Assembly: GCA_021234155.1 (NCBI GenBank)
Contig: JAJEKV010000039.1
Location: 3,576,745 to 3,640,744 of the forward strand
Source: Isoetes taiwanensis
Lineage: Eukaryota; Streptophyta; Lycopodiopsida; Isoetales; Isoetaceae
Length of the DNA: 64,000 nucleotides
Direction of reading: 5' to 3'
This document shows positions 11,407 to 21,949 of the stretch, one piece after another. Made by a program: the position numbers and the translations under genes. Under the pieces are notes generated by a model. The model searched no databases, was not told the origin of the DNA, and saw only the letters and a list, made by a program, of their open reading frames with translations. Each line of letters begins with the position of its first letter. Within the stretch, counting starts at the first letter, position 1.

Positions 11407-14400
11407 CTCTTCTTGTTATCTCCTTTTTCTTGATTCACAAATAAATGTTAAAGGTTGTAATGTTTAAAGGGCTCTTTTTTGCGTTATCTGGTCCTGAGAG
11501 CTAAACACGGAACATCCCACTGTGTTCTAATTTGTCTAGTTTCTTTCATATATATATCGATAATTGATTTTCATGGCATTTGTGTTACTAATATTTGTAT
11601 GTTACGTTAGATGAGTTTCGTTATGATCGACCGGACACTCTCAGTACCACTACAATTCACTATTATTGTTAAGTACCTTTGTAATTTTGTTTTTTCATGA
11701 TTAGTCTTAATGCACCTATGAGCGTAGTTCGATTTGGACTTACACCGATGACGCTGCACCTAGTTGGGCACATGGGCCCGTCGACTCCATACATGCAAAC
11801 CGACTCTTGAAACGATAGCCGTCTAGTTCCAGGTGACTCACTTAATTATTGTTCTACTGGTGGTCTTACATTCAGTATTCCCCCTTTTTTGCTGCCCGTA
11901 TTCTCTCGGGCTTGTTCCCCTCTAGTCCAAATTTAGCCTTGCAAAGGCGGTTTCTCCTCTTCGACATCTAATAGCTCCGGGGAAGTTTCATGGGTACGTG
12001 CCTTGAGCTTTATATGTATGTGTATACACTAGGTATCTTAAAATTCATTATTGTTAGTAGGATGCTCTTTAGCCGCAATTTATCTGTGTTGTGCTTTCTT
12101 GTTATGTATGTTGGCTAGAGTAAGCCGGTCCTTATGTATGTCTCCCTTAGTTCTCATTATTATCTCTGTAAAAGCTATATTCTGCACCCTCTGTTGTTTT
12201 GATGTATCCATTTGTAATGTGGGCACCCTCTAGCTCAAGGAATTGGGAATATTGTGCATTGCATGATTCCAAGTTTCTAGGTTGTTGGTTCTTGCAATTA
12301 TTTCGTTTCTTTCTGGCATGCTTTTTCATTATTCTCATATCCGTGATTGCATCATTATGTCAATTTGCTCTAACCATGGCAGTCATTCATTTTCTCCATC
12401 CCTCTTTACTTTTGAGGCTCGTCGTTTATCTACATATTCTTGCACTTCGCCCCTTGTTGAGTTTTAAGGTGGTTACCCTTTATAACATTGGTCATGGGTT
12501 TGGCATTCCTTATCTCCAATTTTGACAATTTTTTGTAAAGATTCTTCTGTTGGAAAGTTGGTCCTGGGTTGATCTGGCATATGGTCGAAATTCTTTGGCA
12601 ATTTTTATTCTTCTTTGTGTAAATTTTTCCTTTCTCATCGCTTTTCTTCTTATTTGCCATTAGTTCTCCCTTTATTCATGCTTTTGGATGATCCTACGCA
12701 TCTCGTTAATAGCCTGATTTTGCTTGTTGCTTCAGGATGGCATCGTTTCAGCTGTTGGTATTCATATTGCTCAACGTCTTTTTTGGTCCTTGATCTGGTT
12801 ATCATGTCCCCTTATATGCTTCGTTTTTTCCCTTCGTGTTTATCTTGTTTATTTTTTGCTATCTTAGTTTTGGTTGTTAGGTTTGTTCAATTCTCGGACT
12901 TCGATTGACTTTTTTCATTTTTGTTGAGGCCCTCTTTTCTTTCGTATTTCTTGTATAAAATTGGTTTGCCCTCTTTTCTCTATCTTCGGTTCTCACTTAG
13001 TTTGTTGTCCATCCTTGTTACTCTCTTGTGTGACTCCCACGCACTTTGTTCTTTCATTGGTCCATATGGCTTTATACGTCTTGTTTGCACCCATTGTCCA
13101 TCTATTTTAGCTCCATTCGTTTCTTTTAATTCCTTTTGGACCAATTTGTTCGCTTGATCCATTGATCCTATTAGCCTCTATTGTCTTTGTTATTTTTCAT
13201 GGTAGTTCTTTTATCCTGGTTCGTCAGGTTTGCCCCCTTTTTTCTTGCTTTTGTTTTATTTGTTTTCCTTCATCCTGTTGTGATGCACACTACTGCGCAT
13301 AGTTGAACTAGTTGACATTTGTTCACTTGGCACGCCATCTGTTTGGTATCTTTGCTTAATATGCAGTATCCTTGTGCAGTTCGTTTTTGTTCCTTTTGCT
13401 ATATTTCATCTTGTTCATGGTGTTTGATCCCCCTTTTTCATGCTGCACGCTTGCACGGCTTGATCGTGGTACCCACCCTTTACGTCTTGGTGCATTGCAT
13501 GGGTTGCTCATGGTACTTACTTACAGGGCTCCTTTGATTCGTTGTATATATTTTTTGTTGCATATATTTTAGTCGATTCAAGCTTAGTACTTTGGCATCA
13601 TAATTCATTTACAAAGCCCCTCTTCGTTGCATTCACTTTTTTCTCGTGTTTGCATCTCTCTCCTCCATTCAGATCCCATTATTCTTTAGGGCTCCTTGTT
13701 TCTATGGTTGGTTACTAGATATGCTTCGTAGTTTTTTGGTTTTTTGTGGTCTTATCTCATGGAAATTGGCTCCTATGGGCTTATACTCAGTCAACTTTGT
13801 CATTATTCATTCAATTTATTTGCGACGTTTTGTCTCACTGTCCGTGTCACTCCTTAGCTTTCTTGCTCAATTTGATTTGTCTGCCTATGTTTGGTTTAAG
13901 TTCTTCTTGTCGCTTTCTATGTTCTTTTATACGTCCTCTTTGGTGTTTCCTTTGTCAGTTAGTCTCATATTCTCGTTTAGTTCCTTTGGTTCTTTCCAGT
14001 CTGTTAATTATTCTTTTGTCCATGGTTTCTGGTGTTGCATTTGTTCAGTCCCCTTTTGCGTCCTTTTAACTCTTAGCCTTTCACACATGTGTTTGGTGCA
14101 TGGGTTTTTAGTTCTCCTTAAACTTTGTTGCTCTATTCCATACTTGCATATTACAACTTGACCTTCTCTCTTGCCACAGTTCCTTATCTTTATTACTTTG
14201 CCCAGCCATCATCAATTTCTTATCATTCCTGATTGTCCTATTTTGTTTCCTTCTTCCAATTGGCTTTTTGCCCCCCTTTCCTTTGTTCCATGTTGTCCCA
14301 ATCAACCATGTAGCCTATTCATTTCATTAGCTTCATTGGTTTCCAAACGAGTTTTCATCCATGTGTCTCACTGTACCAAAATGTTTTTTGCCTTAGTTTC

Positions 14401-15584
14401 TCATTGTTCCCTCATTCCTCTTGCCTTGACAATCCTCTTTCACCCCATTAATCCCATTGCGCTTTTTCTTTCCTCAAACTATTCATGTTACTTCCTTCAA
14501 TTTCATTTTTGCTTTAGTATCTCATTGTTCCATCACTCCTTGTGCCTCGGCTCTCCTCTTTGACCCAATTAATTTCTTTGTGCCATTTCTTTCCTTGGGT
14601 GTCTAAATTAGTTCCATCCTTAGTATGTCATGGTTCCATCACTTATCTGGCTTCACCTATCCTCTTTGACCCCATTAACTCCTTTGTGTAGTGCCTCTTA
14701 TGCCACTGCTTCTATTTACCCTTTTTTTTTTTTTTTTTCCATTTTTTGCTTTACCCCCTTGATCCCATTGACTCCCTTGGTTCACTCGGCCCATCATGTT
14801 TGCGTGAATTTAGCCCCTCTGATCCTATTATCCATGACTTTATTTGCATCTTTGTATTACGCCGGCCCTTCTGAACCATATATCCTTCTTTTTTGTCTTT
14901 ACCATATTTTATGTGCTCTGTTTATTCTTTTTGTTGGCCCTTGTTGGGTCAATTTTCTTTGTTTTTTCACATATTTTCATTTTCCCTATTCTATGTTGTT
15001 TTCTTATGGGTCCTTTTTGGGGTTTCCTTTGTCAGTTGATCTTAGATTCTCGTTAGTTTTTTATTTAGTCCATTTTTTGTTCGTTCTAGTTGTACTTTTA
15101 CATTATGGAATTTCGTGTCAGTTTCTCGTCTAGTTCATGTTTTGGTTCATTTTTTCATTTGTCCTTTTGCTCCATATTTTCTCAGTTGTTTCTTTGTTCT
15201 TTCTCCTTCGTCATTATCCTTTTCCATCCCATGGTTCCTTTCTCCTATTTATCATTTTGCTCCAGTTTCTTGTTTGTCCTTTCTTTTCCATCCCTTGCAT
15301 CACCTTAATCCGTATGTTCCTTTTTTATCATGTCTCCATTTGTTCAACTCCCCTCTTTCTTCGCCTTAGTTCTTTTGGCCCTGTTAGTGTCTATGATTAC
15401 CCCAATTGCTATGTTTTTGCCTTGCTTAGCGTTTATTCTGTTGTCTTGTTCTATTTTGCCCTTTCCTCCGGTTGGTTCACTTTTTCTCATATTTTTCCTA
15501 GTCAGTCTAGTTTGCTCCTTTCTGGTTGAGATAGGTTCCTCTTCTATCGGCCACTTGATTGTGTCATAGGACCCATCCTAGGAA

Positions 15585-15737
15585 TGCCACGGTTCTATTG
15601 CGATAGCAATAGAACCGACATTCCTTGGATGGGGACGCCCTTCCTCGTATCTCCTATTTATTTCGCCTCTTTTTTGTTTTAGTTTATCGGCGTTCCCTTG
15701 AGCTCCATTCATTTTTCCTTTTTGGCTCCACAAGTTT
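15585..15737. repeat. 153-bp direct repeat, right copy
   Basis: Partner of 9843-9995, with the same internal hairpin at 15,591-15,616. It is preceded by a 35-bp sequence (15,549-15,583) that occurs again at 16,504-16,538, so the intervening 0.9 kb is itself flanked by a direct repeat. Confidence 0.8.
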
Positions 15738-15862
15738 CCCGCCCCCCTCTCCCTTCTTTACAATCAAGGGATAGTCTGTTTTCGGATAGTCTGTTGCAGG
15801 GTTTTGGTTCATTCTATGATGAGGGACAGTGACTTTCTATTGCATGTATAGTTTCATTTCTT

Positions 15863-16087
15863 CTCGGCATGGCGCTGTAGCCTCCGAGGCATACTTATTA
15901 CTTCTTTCTTTCTCGGCATGGCACTGTAGCCTCCGAGGCATTCTTCTTTTTCATTCTCTCTCGGCGTGGCGCTGTAGCCTCCGAGGCAGCACCAATCGGA
16001 TGTTTTTTCCTGCGATGGTCATTCCGCAGACGGTTCTCGATTGGTCGGCTGTTGTCACTTCCTCGGCGTGGCCCTGGAGCCTCCGAG
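15863..16087. repeat. Four copies of a 26-bp hairpin motif
   Basis: The motif starts CTCGGC(A/G)TGGC and ends GCCTCCGAG. It occurs at 15,863-15,888, 15,912-15,937, 15,960-15,985 and 16,062-16,087. CTCGG pairs with CCGAG and the inner GGC with GCC, giving a repeated stem with a 6-nt loop in the first three copies. Spacing is irregular (about 48-102 bp). The matching stretch in the second large copy (about 43,430-43,680) is scrambled at these CG- and CTG-rich sites. Confidence 0.8.
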
Positions 16088-16539
16088 TGCTATTATATTC
16101 TTTCTATATGATTACAGTTTGGCACTTGCCAGGCTTAAAGCTCCTAACTTTCTAACGGGTCATTCTCATTTTCAGACTTTCCGTTGCAGGTTCTGTTTTT
16201 GCAGTTTTCTCAGTTGGCGGCGCCATCACGTTTGCATCAACTCATTTTTGGCGAATGTTGCTCATTAGGGCGGGATTTGTCATCCCGATGAGAAGTGGTT
16301 GCCAGTTTTTTCACGTTTGCATATACCAAGTGGTGGAACAATCATCTTTTATCTAGCACTCTTCAATTTTTATCATGCTCTCGATAAATTGTCTAGTTTC
16401 GGAGCATGTTCAATTTTCAAGCTTTTCATATTTTCTACCCCCTAGTAGGGGAACAATATGTACTCAAAGATTTTACAAAAGCTCAATGAGAACACCACTT
16501 CATGGCCACTTGATTGTGTCATAGGACCCATCCTAGGAT

Positions 16540-17178
16540 TAATAAAACTATTTGATGTAAGTCTATTAGATGATACACGCAGATTCACAAGCTCTGAAAG
16601 TTCCTCCATGTGCGAGATTGCATTATGACTTACATAAAGCTCCTCAAGCTTCACAAATTCCTAAAGTAAACAAGATGACAGCTTGTAAGCGTCTTACATA
16701 CCTACAATGCTGCAACTATTTGTTTACCTGCAATGCTGAAACTATTTGTTTACCTGAAAACCAAGCATTGATGTTAGATGATTGCTTTGTAAACTGATCT
16801 TCAACAGATTACACAATCCATGGACGTTCACAGCTTTTATGCGATTGCGGCCAAGCCATAACTTTTGCAATTTTGTAAGATCTTCTAAGCCTTCCATCAT
16901 TTAACCTTGGCAACCTGTCATCCATCAGGTCATTGTACAACCAACGAACACGAATATTTCTTTAAATTTAATGCTCATGTAAGCATGTAGAAACATATAA
17001 CTGAGACCATCTTTAAGTAAGAAACTCACTTGGATTTTATTTGAAACAAACTCGTTCTTTGACACATGCAATTGCCGTAATTTGGGTGATACCTTATGCA
17101 TGCCAAGCAACAATGTGATCTCGTGAAGGACACATCAAATACAACAAGATTTGTAAAACCACCAACGTTAAGTATTCT
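16540..17178 (-). pseudogene. SDS22-like LRR gene fragment (PP1 regulatory subunit type)
   Basis: Minus strand. The first piece (about 17,178-17,030) reads FTNLVVFDVSF and, after a one-base slip, LLLGMHKVSPKLRQLHVSKN, ending at a good donor (CAA|GTGAGT). The next exon (about 16,905-16,755) reads LTKLQKLWLGRNRIKAVNVH and then LKISLQSNHLT. An intron of about 95 bp with GT and AG ends follows, then an exon reading KLEELYVSHNAISHMEELSE and LVNLRVSSNRLTS. The order and wording match the tandem 22-residue LRRs of SDS22/PPP1R7-type regulators of protein phosphatase 1. A frameshift, a small deletion in the last repeat and missing gene ends show that it is a fragment. It abuts the fructokinase fragment without intergenic space. 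Confidence 0.75.
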
Positions 17179-17189
17179 AATAAGCTTCC

Positions 17190-17745
17190 CGCAGCACTAC
17201 TTCCTGCATATAATAATAGCACTAACAAGTTGGCTTAACACCCCCCCCTACAAATGCATCACCTGCACCAGTTGTGTCAACAACTTGAACTTTTATTCCT
17301 TCCAGGTTTCCATGAAATTCCTGCAGAAACAGAATGCTGTATTATTATTGCATGCTCTCACATAATTTTTGAATTTCCACATCATACCGTGGTATAGTAT
17401 CTGCACCCTTGTGCGCCCTCTGTAACTAAAAGCAATTTCAGTCCTGGATGGAAGAGTTTGAGTGTTGTTTCGTCACTGTATGGATCTTCCCCACCAGTGA
17501 GAAATTCAAGCTCCTCTTCGCTCACCTGCATAAAGCAAAACCCAGTTAACTACCTTGTCCAAACTATGCGCTTTAAGCTGCATAGAAGTGATTGAATGCA
17601 GACCTTGAACAAATCAGCTTCATTCCAGATTCTCAAAATTTCTTTTCGAGCTTCCTCTGGAGATGGCCACAGAGGCAATCTCAAATTAGGATCATAGGAA
17701 ATTAGAGAGCCTGCTACTTTGGCAATCCCACCTTTTGAATAAGTT
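17190..17745 (-). pseudogene. Fructokinase (pfkB family) gene fragment
   Basis: Minus strand. The first exon piece (about 17,740-17,605) reads [20 protein letters not shown] and then [20 protein letters not shown]. After an intron comes [19 protein letters not shown], followed by [14 protein letters not shown] further exon holds VQVVDTTGAGDAFVGG, the pfkB signature with the catalytic Asp of GAGD, then LSQLV and, after a shift, EVVLREA. These blocks are diagnostic for plant fructokinases, which phosphorylate fructose to fructose-6-phosphate. The N-terminal half and the C-terminus are absent and the last part is frameshifted. The fragment runs straight into the SDS22-like piece, so it is a captured or rearranged remnant and not a gene. 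Confidence 0.82.
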
Positions 17746-17967
17746 CGGTATCAAGTTCAGAAGCCTGGAGCGCAAATGACATAAAAACAGCATTCTGTGG
17801 CAGTTAAAGAACACCTTTGTTGTACTCTGTGATTAAATAATCTGCCAATGAAGCTCAAGATGGAAAAGAAATGCCAACTTAATTTGACAATAGACGAAGA
17901 ACTTTTGTTTATAGAAGAGAGACTTAACAAGTTGCCACTAAACGAAATAGAGTAAGGACTATAATTA

Positions 17968-18500
17968 CCTGCTGCCAGGCATCCTGTTGGCCTAACGTAG
18001 AAGGGGTTGCAAAGAATTCCTGAGCTCAAAAACCCTCTTGCCTTTCTAATAACTGGATCCAAATGCAGTATGGGATATTACATCTGCACTCAAGCAAGTG
18101 AACTGCTCCATTACTTCAATTTCAGTCTGTATACCTTGCTTATCAACCCCCCATTTATCCACCATCTTTCGGGTGCATTTTGCCATAGTTCTTAGCATAT
18201 TCTCCGCACAAAAGAAAAGTATATAATACTGATTTAGCATATTATAACATACAATCAGGAAAAAAAATGGAATGGTATGACAGAAGATAAGATTCATACC
18301 TTAAGCTTCTCCACATGGAACACAGGAGAAACTATTTGCCTATTGTGAGCTCATTCCTCTCCGTTTGCAGCTACTAAATCATTTCCAATAACATCTGCTA
18401 AGAATCTTCAGGTTAAAGGGGTTCTTCCAAAATGCCCTGCGTTCTTATACATAATATCATTTGCCATATCCAAATCTTCCATACTCAATCTGGGATCATC
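17968..18500 (-). pseudogene. CYP72-clan cytochrome P450 gene fragment
   Basis: Minus strand. The upstream exon (about 18,500-18,300) reads DPRLSMEDLDMANDIMYKNA, then (after small slips) DVIGNDLVAANGEE, a stop in place of the expected Trp, and AHNRQIVSPVFHVEKLK before a splice donor. The second exon (about 18,225-17,968) reads KMVDKWGVDKQGIQTEIEV and LSADVISHTAFGSSY, then a stop, KGKRVFELRNSLQPLLR, another stop and ANRMPGSR. The W-helix region ending in FHVEKLK and the SADVISHTAFGSSY block are typical of the CYP72 clan. The I-helix, ExxR and heme-binding cysteine regions are absent. At least three nonsense codons make this a pseudogene fragment. Confidence 0.82.
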
Positions 18501-18659
18501 AGTGAACTATATCAAATAGAGCTTGCCACATTTTTGGGAGTAAAATGGAAGATCGGGTAGAACACGATCAACAATATCATGAGTAATTTCACTGAGATCA
18601 TAGTTACGAGCTTATCGTCTCAATTTGAAGGGCTGCAACATATTCCTGACCATAGGAAG

Positions 18660-18865
18660 GGCTGGAGGTCGGGTCAGATTGGAGCTTCGGTCTGCCCGGC
18701 CAGTTATCCGGTTGGAACATCCGCAATCCAAAACGCTCGAGACCGCCAATTTACAGGCAACAATCGATTTTTAGCAGTCACCAGCATATCCTAAGTATAT
18801 TCTAGTATATACCTAGGATATGCCACAAACCCAAATAAACAAGGGTTTGGGCAACCCAAACTGGG
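18660..18865. repeat. Dispersed repeat with hairpin, copy B
   Basis: Related to 7640-7862. The hairpin at 18,790-18,817 has one mismatch in its 11-bp arms. It lies between the captured gene fragments and the PPR gene, only about 220 bp upstream of the PPR start codon, so it may form part of the PPR promoter or 5' leader. Confidence 0.75.
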
Positions 18866-19086
18866 TTGGAGACATTTGCCTTCGGATTACCTGCTGAGCG
18901 GAATCAGCATGCCGTTTTCCATTCTGGAGGCGGAACGAGCGAGCCAGTTTCCATGTTGTGGTGGATTCGTGGACAACCTAAAACTGCAGCAATTGTTGTA
19001 AGGGGGTTAGGCCTAGGCAATCCTTCTAAACAAACTAAAGTATTGAATGCTTTTAACCATTTGATCCTACATTCCGCAAACGGTCT
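18866..19086 (+). other. PPR upstream region
   Basis: No convincing TATA box or leader ORF. The stretch around 18,895-18,970 (TTTCCATTCTGGAGGCGGAA and the nearby CCATGTTGTGG) is related in inverse orientation to 39,870-39,970, so it is partly dispersed repeat. The overlapping 141-codon frame at 18,866-19,291 is in another frame, runs into the PPR coding sequence and shows no motif; I treat it as spurious. Confidence 0.4.
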
Positions 19087-20646
19087 ATGTCCACATGTCT
19101 TGCACACGATCTTCTTAATATCTGCTACAAAGGAGAAATTCACTCTCATGTTGCCAGCCATGGACTCTATTCAAATTCTTTTCTTTGCTCCCATCTCATT
19201 CGATTCCTTGCCACTTCTGGCAGGTTATTTGAAGCCAATCAAAATTTTGATTCAGTTTGCAGGCCTAGTATCTACACTTGGACTTCGATGATTTCAGGAA
19301 ATGCGAAGAACCGTAATGGTTATCTAGCTTTAGAAATTTATAAGCAAATGGGTCTTGCAGGTTTGGAGAGTGACAAACAAGTATACCTTGCTTGCCTTAA
19401 AGCATGTGCGACGAGCTCAGAGCTTGAGAAAGGAAGGCTTATTCACGATGAAGTCATAAGAAGTGGTCACCAATTTAACCTCGTTTTAGGTAATACTGTT
19501 GTTGACATGTATGCTAAATGTGGGAGTTTAAGAGAGGCTCGTCAGGTTTTTGATAGATTTCAAGTTAAAGATTTAGTTTCATGGAATGCCATGATTGCAG
19601 GATACGTTTTCCATGCTGAAGGATTCTCCGCTTTAGAGCTTTTCAGTAAGATGCAAAAAAATGACATAAAGCCTAATAAATTCACACTTTCAAGTGTCAT
19701 AAAAGCATGTGGAAGTATAGGAGCAATTCAACAGGGTAGGGCCATTCATTATCTGATAATTAGGGATCAACTTGCATCAGACATTTTTGTTGGGAGTACA
19801 CTTATTGATATGTATGCTAAATGTGCTAGTTTAGGTGAGGCTCGTAAGGTCTTTGATGCTCTGCCAAACCCAAGTCTAGTTGCATGGAATTCGATGATGG
19901 CAGGGTATGCTCAAGAGGCTGAAGGAATTGCTGCACTGCAGCTGTTTGGGAAGATGCAACGAGAGGGCATAAAGCCAGACCAATTGACCTTTTTAAGCAT
20001 CATGAAAGCATGTGGAAATATAGGTGCAGTTGTGTATGGTAGGATTGTTCACAACAAGGCTATCGAACAAGGATCAGCATCAGATGTGATGGTATCAAAT
20101 GCATTGGTTGACATGTACACCAAATGCGGAGCAATGGAAGAGGCCATCCAAGTTTTTATCAGGCTTCCGCGCAAAACTGTGGTGTCATGGAGTTCCATCA
20201 TTGGTGGATATGCATATAGTGGTAATATTCAACAGGCAATGAAATATTTACAAGAGATGCAAGTCAAAGGCATTGTTCCAAATGCAGTGACATTTGGCTG
20301 TGTTCTTATTGCGTGCAGTAATGTAGGTTTTGTGGATGAAGGCCTTTATTTTATGTTTATGAAGAATCACTATGGTATTAAGTCAGACACTTTACATCTT
20401 AATTGTATGGTCGATCTTCTTGGCCATGCAGCATACTGGAGTGAGGCAGAGAATCTACTTCAAGCCATCGATGGACCAAATTTTACAGGCTGGATTTCTC
20501 TGCTAAGTGCTTGTCAAATGCAGGGTAATTTAAGACTAGGGCAAAGATGTTTTGACAAGGTTACGGGCATAGACCCTTGTGCCACGGCTGGATATGTGCT
20601 GATGGCAAACATGTATGCAGGCAATGGTATGATGGCAATGGTATGA
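19087..20646 (+). CDS. PLS-type pentatricopeptide repeat (PPR) protein
   Basis: An intron-less frame of 519 residues. From about residue 60 to 480 it is built of PPR motifs in the long/short pattern of PLS proteins, with repeated phrases such as VDMYAKCGSLREARQVFD, DLVSWNAMIAGYV and KPNKFTLSSVIKACGSIGA. Such proteins bind organellar RNA one base per repeat and act in editing, splicing or stability in plastids or mitochondria. It ends at the start of an E-like region (GYVLMANMYAGNGM) and has no DYW deaminase domain. The end lies in a 14-bp tandem duplication (GGCAATGGTATGAT twice), so an earlier, longer C-terminus may have been lost. The first ATG is taken as start. The N-terminus is not an obvious transit peptide and may be incomplete. 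An almost identical copy lies at 46,656-48,215. Confidence 0.88.
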   Translation: MSTCLAHDLLNICYKGEIHSHVASHGLYSNSFLCSHLIRFLATSGRLFEANQNFDSVCRPSIYTWTSMISGNAKNRNGYLALEIYKQMGLAGLESDKQVYLACLKACATSSELEKGRLIHDEVIRSGHQFNLVLGNTVVDMYAKCGSLREARQVFDRFQVKDLVSWNAMIAGYVFHAEGFSALELFSKMQKNDIKPNKFTLSSVIKACGSIGAIQQGRAIHYLIIRDQLASDIFVGSTLIDMYAKCASLGEARKVFDALPNPSLVAWNSMMAGYAQEAEGIAALQLFGKMQREGIKPDQLTFLSIMKACGNIGAVVYGRIVHNKAIEQGSASDVMVSNALVDMYTKCGAMEEAIQVFIRLPRKTVVSWSSIIGGYAYSGNIQQAMKYLQEMQVKGIVPNAVTFGCVLIACSNVGFVDEGLYFMFMKNHYGIKSDTLHLNCMVDLLGHAAYWSEAENLLQAIDGPNFTGWISLLSACQMQGNLRLGQRCFDKVTGIDPCATAGYVLMANMYAGNGMMAMV

Positions 20647-21949
20647 TGGCTAACTAGAACCGAGGAGCAACTTAATTGCTGGATCTAACAAAGGTATGTG
20701 CTATACCATGTTGAAAATATTAAAGGACAAAATGACATGACAAGAATGTCAAAGCTTATATTTTCTTAAGTTCTTGCAAATATTCCATTGTTGAAGAGCA
20801 AGAAAAGATTGAATCAGACAATGATGCCATATGGCAGGCATGGAAATGCTTTAGGATAGTGTGGAAGCCCGCAGCTTTTCAGCCAGCTCTATGAACTGGT
20901 ATATGAACGAAAGGATTTATTTTGTGAGTGAAGAACTAAAATAATCTTAAGAACAGTATTAAGCAAGCTGCAAACGCACGTTGAGAATCTTGGCTGGCAA
21001 AGCAGAACAGGATGAATTGAAGACTGTAAAAAGTTCAAAAGGTGTTGTCGACTTAACACTCTAGCAGGTATTGCATTCCAGTAAATAGATCTTAGGATTA
21101 AAGAGCAGGAAGGATTGACAATGATGGATTGGGCCTGGGGCATTCTAGTACTGGAAGTCTCATTAAACATCCTAATGACTTGGTAGCTTTCAATGCATAA
21201 AGCTCCATGAACTGTGTCAGAATGCAAATTTTTTAGATAACATAGGTTGTCTTTTATCAGGGAACATCTCTGAAAGTCAACATCCTATGGCCAATTGCTT
21301 TTAAGCTCCCCTTTGTTTCTTGGTTTTCTTTTTTTTTTAATTACAACAGTTTCATTGTAGATCTTGCTGAAAGTTCTCATAAATATCTAATATTTCCCTG
21401 CTTTTGGACTTTTTAGCCATTCTAGTTCTTTGTTTGAAGTGTAATTGATTTCCTTTTTAAACATAATGTTCTTCATAGTAATTGAAAACCTATTAAAAAT
21501 TGCATGTACGTACTTGGGGCTTGTAATCTTCCTATAAATCAATGTCATTATTTTTTTCTATCTGCTGCTCCAAGCAGCATAATAAAGTTCTCTTGCCTCC
21601 TTGGCATTATGAATGCTTCTTGTTCCCCCAATGCATCCTTTAGTTTCTTCACGTTATTATATGCACGCTATAGTGGCAGGTTCTTTAGATTCTATTGTAA
21701 TTATGCCTACAGATTACCAGAAAAGACAGTGCAAACACTTTGGTTATACGAGATTTCGTATTTTAACTGCTACTGTGATGAAAACCAACTCAACTCTTAT
21801 CCATTGGCTTCATGTGGAAACAAGAAGATTGTACACAAATAGAAGTATATTGTCTCTATTAATACTTTATTTTGTTTATTATATGTAACCTAATAGGTTT
21901 ATACTACTACAACAACAGATTTGGCTGGAATTAACCAAAACAGCCACTG
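20647..21949. other. Intergenic between PPR and kiwellin genes
   Basis: AT-rich, with only short frames. 20,647-20,700 continues from the PPR stop without further PPR-like coding sequence. The two genes are convergent, so both 3' ends lie here. No RNA gene or transposon end recognised. Confidence 0.5.

Larger units (their letters stand above)
9996..15584. other. Long pyrimidine-biased block, no gene
   Basis: The plus strand is conspicuously rich in T and C over more than 5 kb. Its open frames are therefore composition-driven strings of F, L, S and C with no conserved motif, and I do not regard them as genes. Inside are short tandem repeats at 10,977-11,066, 11,274-11,330 and 11,336-11,406. 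From about 14,340 to 14,700 a phrase like CATTGTTCCATCACTCC...CTCTTTGACCC recurs roughly every 110-120 bp, i.e. a decayed tandem array. A T-run lies at 14,722-14,738. The block sits between the 153-bp direct repeats. Confidence 0.55.

Noticed and set aside
10177-15569. Many long plus-strand open frames rich in F, L, S and C
   Set aside because: They overlap in all three frames, follow from the T/C-rich composition, lack conserved motifs and contain tandem repeats. I treat them as composition artefacts and not as membrane protein genes.
18866-19291. 141-codon plus-strand frame overlapping the PPR start
   Set aside because: It is in a different frame from the PPR, has no motif and starts inside a dispersed repeat. 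Its conservation in copy 2 only reflects DNA identity.
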